Assembly: GCF_013249045.1 (NCBI RefSeq)
Contig: NZ_JABRWP010000002.1
Span: forward strand, 1-64,000
Origin: Winogradskyella eckloniae
GTDB lineage: Bacteria > Bacteroidota > Bacteroidia > Flavobacteriales > Flavobacteriaceae
Length of the DNA: 64,000 bases
Reading direction: 5' to 3'
Part shown: positions 52,259 through 59,684 of the stretch, piece after piece
How the letters are laid out: each line of letters begins with the position of its first letter
How positions within the stretch are numbered: the first letter of the stretch is position 1
The notes under the pieces: model-generated
The model's database searches: none
What the model was told of the DNA's origin: nothing
Seen by the model: the letters and a program-made list of their open reading frames with translations, nothing else
Program-made: the position numbers and the translations under genes

Positions 52259-54094
52259 TTATTTAAACTTATAACGCAACCCAAACAACACATTACTTGG
52301 TGGCATTGGTGTAAAACCAGATTCAATATAATCCACATCAAAAATATTGCTTGCTGTTATTGATAATTCCACTTGTTTTAATGCCATTACAATAGAAGCA
52401 TCCCAAACGTTATAGGTTTGTCCTGTGGTACGTTCAGCATATTTGTAAACGATATTCTGGCTGATGTTTTTAAATAATTTTGTGCTTAATCGTGTTGTAA
52501 AATGATGCTTCAATGTGTTTAGAGAGTAACGCGATAATTCTGGGTTTTGGTCTAAAATATCATCTTCTAAAAAGCTATAACCAATGGCTAAAGTTTGGTT
52601 GAAGTTATTCAACTTAAAGTTATAAGACGCATCAAATTCAAAGCCTTTAGTGTTGACTTCGGCGATATTTGTTGCTGTAAAGGATTCTTCATCTGTATTT
52701 TGCCTCACATAATCAATAAGGTTTTTAGCATCTCTATTAAATGCCGCTAAGGTTACTGAGAATTTTGGCGTTATATATTTTAGTCCTAGTTCTTGCGCTA
52801 AGGCATCTTCTGGTTCTAAATCCGGATTCCCAATACTTCCACCACCATTATAATACAAATCTGTATAGGTTGGTATTCTGTAGGTGTAACCCACATTTCC
52901 GTAGGCTTTTAAGTTGTTAGTAATATCATAACCAATATCTAATCCAGGAAAAGCATTGAATTTAAAATCCGAAAAATAAGTCATAGCAACACCAGGTGTA
53001 ATGTCTAATCGGTTATCGGCAAGCTCAAATCGATGTTCTAAGAAAACAGTCGCCATAAAACGATTACGATGACCTAAGTTATTGCTTCGTAAGTACACTT
53101 TAGACATGTCCACACCAAAACCAGTTTCCCCTAATTCAGATTTATAGGATGCATTAGCTTCAGCACCTATTTTATTCGAAATATGAAAATTTCTAAAAAA
53201 ATTAGGGTCATCACGTTGTAATAAAAACATATCTTGATTACGTTTCCAATACACACGCGGTTGAATTTTTAGTCTTTCAGATTTAAAAGTTGAAGTAAAC
53301 GCAATTAAACTGTTTTGTGTTTCTTCATATTCATTAAAACCCCAACTTGATGGTGTATAGAAGTTTTCAGCACCAAAATTTTTTTCAAAAAACGTCGCTA
53401 TCATTTCAATAGGTTGTGCTTTTTTATTGAAAACACTTTTTAAGAAATAATTAGAATTGTCATAATCGGTGTTGAATCGGTAACCTTCAGAGGTCATTTT
53501 CCCAGCATGAAAAATATGTGTTGAGTTTTCTAAATTAGAACCAACCGTTACAGAGCCGTTAAGCTGACCAAAAGAACCCGCTTCAATATTTGCAGAAACA
53601 GCATTGTTTACGTTAGATTTCGTCACAATATTAATAGCACCAGTAAAAGCATTTTGTCCAAAAACTCTAGCTGCAGGCCCTTTAATAATTTCAATACGCT
53701 CAATAACTTCTAGAGGTAAAGCCGCATTCATGGTGTGATGACCCGTTTGCGCATCGTCCATTTTTATGCCATCAATTAATAGAAGGGTTTGGTCAAAACC
53801 ACCACCTCTAATAAATAAATCAGCCTGACTTCCGCCTGTGCCACGTCTTCTAATATCTACGCCAGCCACTTGCTGTAATAAATCTGCCATGTTGGTCGCA
53901 GAGCTATTTTTAATATCAGTTGCTGTAATAATGTTTATGGTTCTGGAATTTTCTTTAAAGGGTAAATCGATTCGAGTAGACGTTACTATAACTTCACTTA
54001 AAGAATCGGTTTTAATTTCGGGTTGCTCGTTTTGTGCGCTTAATTGAAAGATACTAAAAGCTAAAACTATTAAAAGTAAGATTGATTTTTTCAT
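52259..54094 (-). CDS. BtuB-like TonB-dependent receptor
   Basis: 611 residues, short for the class, no carboxypeptidase-regulatory domain. Signal peptide ending LSAQ (residue 20). TonB box/plug: DSLSEVIVTSTRIDLPF, NSSATNMADLLQQVAGVDI, GGGFDQTLLLIDGIKMDD, GPAARVFGQNAFTGAINIVTK, the plug pattern of the BtuB/CirA branch. C-terminal VLFGLRYKFK. Divergently transcribed from a MocR-type regulator (98 bp between starts), so it may be its target; imports an unknown small molecule across the outer membrane. Confidence 0.9.
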   Translation of the reverse strand: MKKSILLLIVLAFSIFQLSAQNEQPEIKTDSLSEVIVTSTRIDLPFKENSRTINIITATDIKNSSATNMADLLQQVAGVDIRRRGTGGSQADLFIRGGGFDQTLLLIDGIKMDDAQTGHHTMNAALPLEVIERIEIIKGPAARVFGQNAFTGAINIVTKSNVNNAVSANIEAGSFGQLNGSVTVGSNLENSTHIFHAGKMTSEGYRFNTDYDNSNYFLKSVFNKKAQPIEMIATFFEKNFGAENFYTPSSWGFNEYEETQNSLIAFTSTFKSERLKIQPRVYWKRNQDMFLLQRDDPNFFRNFHISNKIGAEANASYKSELGETGFGVDMSKVYLRSNNLGHRNRFMATVFLEHRFELADNRLDITPGVAMTYFSDFKFNAFPGLDIGYDITNNLKAYGNVGYTYRIPTYTDLYYNGGGSIGNPDLEPEDALAQELGLKYITPKFSVTLAAFNRDAKNLIDYVRQNTDEESFTATNIAEVNTKGFEFDASYNFKLNNFNQTLAIGYSFLEDDILDQNPELSRYSLNTLKHHFTTRLSTKLFKNISQNIVYKYAERTTGQTYNVWDASIVMALKQVELSITASNIFDVDYIESGFTPMPPSNVLFGLRYKFK

Positions 54095-54106
54095 TTATTT
54101 TAGTTT

Positions 54107-54204
54107 TGCAATACAGGTTATTGCATGATTTAATTTTATGTTGCAAAAGTCGTAACTTTCCGGACGATTAAACTAGTCCAGTTTTAAAACAATGAATAGT
54201 CCGG
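54107..54204. promoter_or_regulatory. Shared control region of receptor and MocR regulator
   Basis: Two direct repeats TAGTCC(A/G)G at 54174-54181 and 54197-54204 (23 bp apart; on the minus strand CTGGACTA and CCGGACTA), and an inverted CCGGACGA at 54160-54167. TauR/PdxR-type MocR proteins bind direct repeats of a similar CTGGAC core. A separate perfect inverted repeat TGCAATA/TATTGCA lies at 54107-54125. The downstream repeat overlaps the regulator's own first codons, suggesting autorepression. Confidence 0.45.
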
Positions 54205-55688
54205 TTAATGATATTTTAAAGCAACTTGTTAGGTTTGATAAAACGTTGGTGCAACCTGTATATATTCAAGTCGCGCAACAAGTCATAAATGCGATTCAAC
54301 GTGGCTATTTAGAAAAAGGCAGCAAATTACCAGGAACGCGTGTTTTAAGTCAATTGTTAAAGGTTCACAGAAATACTGCTGTTGCCATTTATGAAGAATT
54401 GGCATCACAAGGTTGGGTAGAAATTGTAGCCAATAAAGGCACGTTTGTTTTAATACCTGATGCCTCAGACACTAAAATTAAAGCCGCAACGCAGCATATT
54501 CATCAAGCTTATGCATATCCAAAAGTGGCTGGTTTTCCGTTTCAGCAATCCTTTCATTTGGCACCAATAGTAGAAGAAAGTGCTGCAAAATATACGATTA
54601 GCGATGGTAAACCCGATTTACGTTTACATCCTGTACATCAATTTTCAAGATGGTATAGTGCAGCCATGAAACGCAAACCACTCATTAATAAATGGAATAG
54701 AGCGAGTGCGCTAATCCCTTCGGTGTTTAGTAAGCAACTCTGTAATTATCTGAACGCAACACGTGGATTTCATATAAAACCCAACAATTTATTGAATACT
54801 CGAAGCACAGAAATGAGCTTATATATTGTATCTCAACTCATCATAAAACAAGATGATTTAGTCTTGGTTGGGCAGTTGAGTAATTATGCGGCAAACATGA
54901 TTTTTCAGCAAGCAGGTGCCACTATTAGAACGATTCCTGTAGATGAAGAAGGTCTAAATGTTGAGTATATAAAAACCCATTTTTTAGCCGGAAGTATTCG
55001 GTGTTTGTACATCTGCGCTAATAGAGATTACCCAACAACAGTAACTTTGAGTGCCAACCGTCGGTTAGAACTATTACAACTGGCAAAAACCTATGGCTTT
55101 GCCATTATTGAAGACGATTACGATTACGATTTTCAGTTTACAGGTTCAGCCATGTTACCCATGGCAAGTGCAGATGTTAGTGGAATGGTTATTTATTTGG
55201 GTAAATTAGGGCAGTCGTTATTTCCAAGTTTTCACACAGGTTTTGTGGTGGCACCAGAAAATCTAATTTCTGAAGCTAAAAACTATTTGCAATTATTAGA
55301 CAAGCAAGGCGATTTAATACAAGAACAAATGCTGGCTGAACTCATTTCTGAAGGCGAAATATACCGATTAAAGAAAAAGAATATTGTCACTTACAAACAG
55401 CGTCTCAATTGTTTGTGTCGTTTTTTGAATATACATTTTGAAGATATGATCACTTGGGAAAAACCTTCAGGTGGATTAGCGCTATGGTTACAATTTGTAG
55501 AAAATATTTCTTTAGTAAAACTAGCTGAAGAAGCTGAAAAATTAGATTTATTCTTACCAAAAACTATTTTATATCAAGATAAAAATACCTGTGCTATTCG
55601 TTTTGGTTTTGGTCATTTAAACGAAGACGAACTCGAAATTGTGATTAAGAAACTGAAAAGTGCGTATACTAAAGTTATTGCGCTTTAA
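54192..55688 (+). CDS. MocR/PdxR-family transcriptional regulator (GntR-aminotransferase fusion)
   Basis: 498 residues. N-terminal winged helix (about 15-85; VYIQVAQQVINAIQRGYLEKGSKLPGTR, VHRNTAVAIYEELASQGWVE) fused to a fold-type I aminotransferase domain (IIEDDYDYDFQF with the PLP-interacting Asp, then YLGKLGQSLFPSFHTGFVVAP where Lys is the expected PLP-binding residue in the LGKLGQSL motif). PLP-sensing regulators of this type control B6, taurine or GABA genes. Its 3' end overlaps the convergent DUF2007 gene by 14 bp. Confidence 0.92.
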   Translation: MNSPVNDILKQLVRFDKTLVQPVYIQVAQQVINAIQRGYLEKGSKLPGTRVLSQLLKVHRNTAVAIYEELASQGWVEIVANKGTFVLIPDASDTKIKAATQHIHQAYAYPKVAGFPFQQSFHLAPIVEESAAKYTISDGKPDLRLHPVHQFSRWYSAAMKRKPLINKWNRASALIPSVFSKQLCNYLNATRGFHIKPNNLLNTRSTEMSLYIVSQLIIKQDDLVLVGQLSNYAANMIFQQAGATIRTIPVDEEGLNVEYIKTHFLAGSIRCLYICANRDYPTTVTLSANRRLELLQLAKTYGFAIIEDDYDYDFQFTGSAMLPMASADVSGMVIYLGKLGQSLFPSFHTGFVVAPENLISEAKNYLQLLDKQGDLIQEQMLAELISEGEIYRLKKKNIVTYKQRLNCLCRFLNIHFEDMITWEKPSGGLALWLQFVENISLVKLAEEAEKLDLFLPKTILYQDKNTCAIRFGFGHLNEDELEIVIKKLKSAYTKVIAL

Positions 55689-56094
55689 TTGGGAATTCGG
55701 TATTGCAATCTTCACATTTATACTGGTAACGTGTGCTAAAAGGTAAAGTGCCAGTAATAAAACCAATAAAAAAAGATAGTAAAGATTTTAAATTAGTGAT
55801 GGTGGTGTACATTTCAATATGTTCGCCTTTACAGTTTGGGCAAACAATAGGATTGCCATCATTATCTACAGAATAGGCTTTAATGGATTGTAAAATAGCT
55901 CTCGCTTTTTCTTCATCTTTAGCGAGTACTTTTAGTTTTACACCACCAATAGCTTGGCTTACCAAAGGGTCTGTGTCTATGGTTAAATTATCGCTAAGAA
56001 AAACGTCTATACCATCGGCTTCTAAGCGACCTTTGGCAATTTGGGCTTCTGTAGAATAGGGGAATTTTGCTACGGTTACAAAGGTGTCTTGCAT
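55675..56094 (-). CDS. DUF2007 domain protein with zinc ribbon
   Basis: 139 residues. The N-terminal ~65 residues fit DUF2007 ('putative signal transducing protein': VAKFPYSTEAQIAKGRLEADGIDVFL, GGVKLKVLAKDEEKA). Then two CxxC pairs (VCPNCKGEH, YKCEDCNTEF) around a hydrophobic stretch (SLLSFFIGFITGTLPF) form a zinc-ribbon-like unit with a membrane-facing helix. Function unknown. Convergent with the MocR gene. Confidence 0.82.
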   Translation of the reverse strand: MQDTFVTVAKFPYSTEAQIAKGRLEADGIDVFLSDNLTIDTDPLVSQAIGGVKLKVLAKDEEKARAILQSIKAYSVDNDGNPIVCPNCKGEHIEMYTTITNLKSLLSFFIGFITGTLPFSTRYQYKCEDCNTEFPIKAQ

Positions 56095-56135
56095 TTAGTA
56101 AAGATAGTGAAATACCTAGCAGGTCTAAAAATGAA

Positions 56136-56684
56136 TTACTCGATTGTTCCTTTAGCCATTTTAGTTTTCCAGTCGTCTTTATCAACCCATTTAAAATTGT
56201 TGGGTTCTGTGGCATCTAACAAATCAATGTTTAATTGTTCTGAAAGGTCAAAGCCGATGAGAAAAGCTTCTTTATAATTGTCTTCTTCATACAACTCAAA
56301 ATGTTTATTGTTATCGTACCAAAGGTTGACTTCAAAAATATAATTCCCACCAATTGTTGGTTGATGAAAGACCGAAACATATTGATAGTTTTTAATGGTT
56401 TGCCAAGAACCAAATTTTATAGGACCTATGTTATAAGTTGGTCTAAATTTTGAGTTTTTAATATCTATATGAATGCTTTTTGTTAAGGTAAACGCAATAC
56501 CTATAGATACTAAATAAATATTTGGCTCAATTCTATGTATCAATGTTACTAATCCCTTCTCATTAAATTCTATGTTGTATAATGCAAATAGTATGATTAT
56601 TGTGGCCATAGAAAAGAATAACGCTGCAATAGGAATTTGCCAAATTGGTCGCGGACTTTCTGAAATGATGATGTTAGGTTTCAT
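56136..56684 (-). CDS. Membrane-associated hypothetical protein, paralogue of 48937-49410
   Basis: 182 residues; two N-terminal hydrophobic segments (IPIAALFFSMATIIILFALY, IYLVSIGIAFTLT), then the shared soluble motif set FGSWQ, YVSVF, VNLWYDNN, KEAF, IDLLDAT, FKWVD. No family name recognised. A minus-strand TATATTTG at 56690-56697 directly before the start suggests a very short leader. Confidence 0.72.
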   Translation of the reverse strand: MKPNIIISESPRPIWQIPIAALFFSMATIIILFALYNIEFNEKGLVTLIHRIEPNIYLVSIGIAFTLTKSIHIDIKNSKFRPTYNIGPIKFGSWQTIKNYQYVSVFHQPTIGGNYIFEVNLWYDNNKHFELYEEDNYKEAFLIGFDLSEQLNIDLLDATEPNNFKWVDKDDWKTKMAKGTIE

Positions 56685-56787
56685 AGATTCAAATATATGA
56701 AAAGACCTAGTAGGTTTACTTAGTACTGAACTTGTTTTAGTATCTGACTTTGCAGGTCTAGTTATTGAAATTTTAATAATTAAATTA

Positions 56788-56832
56788 TTGTTTATCGATA
56801 ATTTTTGTATATTTGTTATCGTAAAACGATAA
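56788..56832 (+). promoter_or_regulatory. Promoter with two TTATCG operators for the DUF2975/XRE operon
   Basis: TTG (56788-56790), 17 bp, TATATTTG (56808-56815), a full Bacteroidota promoter. Between the two boxes lies the perfect palindrome TTATCGATAA (56792-56801); after the -7 box TTATCG (56816-56821) and CGATAA (56827-56832) are inverted around TAAAA. The same half-site used twice, over promoter and transcription start, is the pattern of an autoregulated XRE repressor. It also fixes the start of the next gene at 56835. Confidence 0.7.
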
Positions 56833-56834
56833 TT

Positions 56835-57344
56835 ATGAATTCTGCAAGAACACTTTATGTTATACTAAATGTTATTATTTTTCTCATTCTGGCTAGTATT
56901 GGAATAGGGATTTTTGTTTTATCAATGCGACTCTTTGATGTTGAACAAAATTTTATTTTTATAGATGAAGATGTATTAACTTATAAAACTGAAGCAATGC
57001 TTTATGGTTTTACTTTTTTTAAGCTCGTAATTTATGCTGTTTTTGTTGCTGCACTTTGGAAATTAAGAAAGGCAACAAAGTTGTTATTGAATAATGATTT
57101 TCATAACACAAAACTTATAATGAAAATGTTCTCTTCGGGAAAATTTATGGTGTTTTCTTCAGTAGCATTGTGGTTTGTTGATGAGATTGGTTATATGTTT
57201 TATAAACGGCAAGTTGTACTTGGGTTAAGTGAAAAAACGTTGGTTTATTTATCAGTAATTGCAATGGGATTATTTTTAATGCTAATGAGTACAGTGCTTA
57301 GAGATACTAAGGTTATAAAGGAAGAAAATGATTTAACCATATAA
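56835..57344 (+). CDS. DUF2975 membrane protein
   Basis: 169 residues, ATG at 56835 downstream of the promoter above; a TTG 30 bp earlier overlaps the -7 box. Four hydrophobic segments (LYVILNVIIFLILASIGIGIFVL, FFKLVIYAVFVAALW, MVFSSVALWFV, LVYLSVIAMGLFLMLM). DUF2975 proteins usually precede a small XRE regulator, exactly as here (3 bp gap). Function unknown; possibly a sensor or transporter controlled with its regulator. Confidence 0.85.
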   Translation: MNSARTLYVILNVIIFLILASIGIGIFVLSMRLFDVEQNFIFIDEDVLTYKTEAMLYGFTFFKLVIYAVFVAALWKLRKATKLLLNNDFHNTKLIMKMFSSGKFMVFSSVALWFVDEIGYMFYKRQVVLGLSEKTLVYLSVIAMGLFLMLMSTVLRDTKVIKEENDLTI

Positions 57345-57346
57345 TC

Positions 57347-57559
57347 ATGCCAATAATAGTCAACCTAGATATAATGCTCGTTAAACGAGGCATGAAAAGT
57401 AAAGAGCTCGCTGAAATTATTGGTATTACTACAGCAAATCTATCCATATTAAAATCTGGTAGAGCAAAGGCGATTCGGTTTTCAACTTTGGAAGCAATTT
57501 GTAAAGCATTAGATTGTCAGCCTAGTGATATTTTAGAGTACGTTGAAGATTTAGGTTAA
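57347..57559 (+). CDS. XRE-family (YozG-like) transcriptional regulator
   Basis: 70 residues: only a helix-turn-helix, VKRGMKSKELAEIIGITTANLSILKSGRAKAIRF, followed by SDILEYVEDLG. Typical size of the stand-alone HTH partner of DUF2975. ATG follows the previous stop by 2 bp. Predicted to bind the TTATCG palindromes upstream of the operon. Confidence 0.9.
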   Translation: MPIIVNLDIMLVKRGMKSKELAEIIGITTANLSILKSGRAKAIRFSTLEAICKALDCQPSDILEYVEDLG

Positions 57560-57894
57560 AACTCGACTTAAAGTAGGGTTCTCGATACGATTTTCTCATC
57601 CTTCGAAAATTACGCGAACTGACGCTTATACGGTTTGGTTTGTCATTCCTGCGAAAGCAGGAATCCACAGGGTGTTATTTATGTTGGTTTGATATAGAAT
57701 TACCAAGAATTATAGGATATGGTGCTGTTGTGGATTTCTGCTTTCGCAGAAAGGACAAAAGGTGTCACTATTTGTTATGAGTGTTAAGATAGATTGGCTT
57801 TCTGTCCCCTTGAGGGGACTTTAGGGGTGTAAAAAATATTATAATTAAAACTATTGAACACTTATCCAAAAACCTGATAGTTCTTACGTTATAA
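57560..57894. other. Gene-free repeat-bearing stretch
   Basis: 335 bp. Contains a TCTCGATACGATTTTCTCAT-type element (57579-57625), a TTCCTGCG palindrome (57641-57670) and its derivative (57728-57757), and a lone arm of the 100-bp element (57804-57829). No ORF seen. Confidence 0.75.
57804..57829. repeat. Solo 26-bp arm of the 100-bp element
   Basis: GTCCCCTTGAGGGGACTTTA then GGGGTG: identical to the right arm of the element at 52001-52100. The core and the other arm are absent. Confidence 0.8.
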
Positions 57895-59112
57895 TCAACG
57901 TCGTCGATTTGCCAATAAAGGTGGTGGCTCGCCATTAAAAGGGTTAAAACGACTAATGGTTTTGGCGTCCATACCAGCAGCACTCATTACAGCTCTGTCG
58001 CCATAACGTTCTCGCATTTTGTCCATAGCATTGCTGAGGTTAAGGCGCATTTCGTTGTCTTCAAATAAATTTATTTGGTGTCCACCCTCTACCAAATGAC
58101 TAAATTTTACACCAATCAGTCGTACTAAAAGCCGACGATGGTATAGTTTTTTGAATAAATCTAATACCACAGGAATTATAGTATGGTCCATGGCACTATA
58201 AGGAATCCGTTGTTGTTGCGTGTACGTTTGAAAATCGGAATACCGAATCTTAAACATCACACAAGCTGTTAACTTATTACCTCGTCGTAATTGATAGGCT
58301 AAATTTTCAGCCATAGCAATAACCATCCCTTTCAGCTTCGCCACATCTGTAGTATCTTGATTAAATGTGCGTTCTGTAGAAATAGATTTGCGCTCGTGAT
58401 ATTGTACCACTGGCGAATTATCTATACCATTGGCCTTTTTCCAGATGACAAGTCCGTTTTTGCCCAATACTTTATGCATGAGTTCCATGGGCATATCTTG
58501 TATAGTCTGAATGCGTTTCACACCCAAATCGCACAAGGCTTTATAAGTGACATTACCAACCATCGGAATTTTTTTAACCGAAAGTGGTGCTAAAAAGGGT
58601 TTTTCGGTACCAGAGAGAATACGTATCTCATTATTAGGTTTGGCTTCGCCTGTAGCAATTTTTGAAACGGTTTTGTTAAGCGATAAGCCAAAGGAAATCG
58701 GTAAACCGGTTTCTTTAATAATTTTTTGACGTAATTCTGAAGCCAATTTATGACAACCAAAAAACTTATCCATTCCGGTAAGGTCTATGTAAAATTCATC
58801 AATGGATGTTTTTTCGTAAAGCGGCACACTTTCTTTAATGACATCGGTAACCATATTAGAAAATTTGGTGTAAATACCAGAGTTTCCTCTAAGTACAATA
58901 GCTTCTGGACATAACTGTTTTGCCATACGCATGGGCATGGCAGAATGAATGCCGAATTTTCGGGCTTCATAGCTACAAGAGGCCACCACACCTCTGTCGC
59001 TTGTGCCACCAATAAGTATAGGTTTGCCGTTAAGACTACTATCAATATGTCTTTCGCACGACACAAAAAACGTGTCTAAATCCATATGTACGATGCTTCG
59101 GTTGTTGTTCAT
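57895..59112 (-). CDS. dinB: DNA polymerase IV (Y family)
   Basis: 405 residues from the ATG at 59110-59112 (MNNNRSIVHMDLDTFFVSCE), ten codons inside an alternative in-frame ATG with no reason to prefer it. Catalytic residues: first Asp in MDLD, then SIDEFYID (Asp-Glu), with LRGNSGIYTKFSNMV. The segment GHQINLFED near 360 (Q-x-x-L-F) is a beta-clamp binding motif. Performs translesion synthesis. Neighbours dnaE-type polymerase and LexA-like repressor suggest damage-regulated mutagenesis. The end (PLLANRRR) is basic. Confidence 0.93.
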   Translation of the reverse strand: MNNNRSIVHMDLDTFFVSCERHIDSSLNGKPILIGGTSDRGVVASCSYEARKFGIHSAMPMRMAKQLCPEAIVLRGNSGIYTKFSNMVTDVIKESVPLYEKTSIDEFYIDLTGMDKFFGCHKLASELRQKIIKETGLPISFGLSLNKTVSKIATGEAKPNNEIRILSGTEKPFLAPLSVKKIPMVGNVTYKALCDLGVKRIQTIQDMPMELMHKVLGKNGLVIWKKANGIDNSPVVQYHERKSISTERTFNQDTTDVAKLKGMVIAMAENLAYQLRRGNKLTACVMFKIRYSDFQTYTQQQRIPYSAMDHTIIPVVLDLFKKLYHRRLLVRLIGVKFSHLVEGGHQINLFEDNEMRLNLSNAMDKMRERYGDRAVMSAAGMDAKTISRFNPFNGEPPPLLANRRR

Positions 59113-59684
59113 TTTTTTAATTTGGGTTTTCTTTTCCTGCAAGGTTTTAAAAACCTTGTAGGTATTAAGAGATGATTTTATACCTACAAGGTCAAAAAAG
59201 ACCTTACAGGATTTGGTGTTTGTAAAAAAAACACCCCTAAAGTCCCCTCAAGGGGACAGTCTCACTGTTGCGAATAAAAAAATCTAAAAGATTTTTTTAT
59301 TAATTGTCCCCTTGAGGGGACTTTAGGGGTGTAAAATCCAACGAACACTTCATAGTTTCCGTCAGTTCGAGTGGCAATTTTTGTAGCTAAAGCGGAAAAA
59401 ATGGTTGTATCGAGAACCTTACGATTGATGAAAGCTTCTCGATACAAATTTGCTCGTGCCTCACAAATTCACTCGAAGTGACGTCATGTTGTTTTTTAAA
59501 CTGTTTTTAGTTATACCTACAAGGTTTTTGAAACCTTGCAGGATATATAAACCTTCTCGATACAATTTTCTCATGCTTCGCAAATCACTCGAAGTGACGT
59601 CATGTTGTTTTTTTAACTGTTTTCAATTATACCTACAAGGTTTTAGAAACCTTGCAGGATTTCGAAATAATATTTTTAAAATTT
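59113..59684. other. Gene-free repeat cluster between dinB and dnaE-type gene
   Basis: 572 bp, largely repeats: CCTGCAAGGTTT palindromes (59135-59165, 59180-59213, 59513-59545, 59629-59661), the second 100-bp element (59232-59331) and copies of a CTCGATACAA..CACTCGAAGTGACGT family (about 59342-59412 inverted, 59437-59485, 59552-59604). The segment 59465-59545 is nearly repeated at 59585-59661. No ORF. Confidence 0.8.
59232..59331. repeat. 100-bp inverted-repeat element, copy 2
   Basis: Exact reverse complement of 52001-52100, base for base. The two copies flank the 7.1 kb from the BtuB-like receptor to dinB in opposite orientation. Confidence 0.9.

Noticed and set aside
56805..56834. TTG start for the DUF2975 gene
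   Set aside because: It would overlap the -7 box TATATTTG at 56808-56815; the ATG at 56835 follows it.
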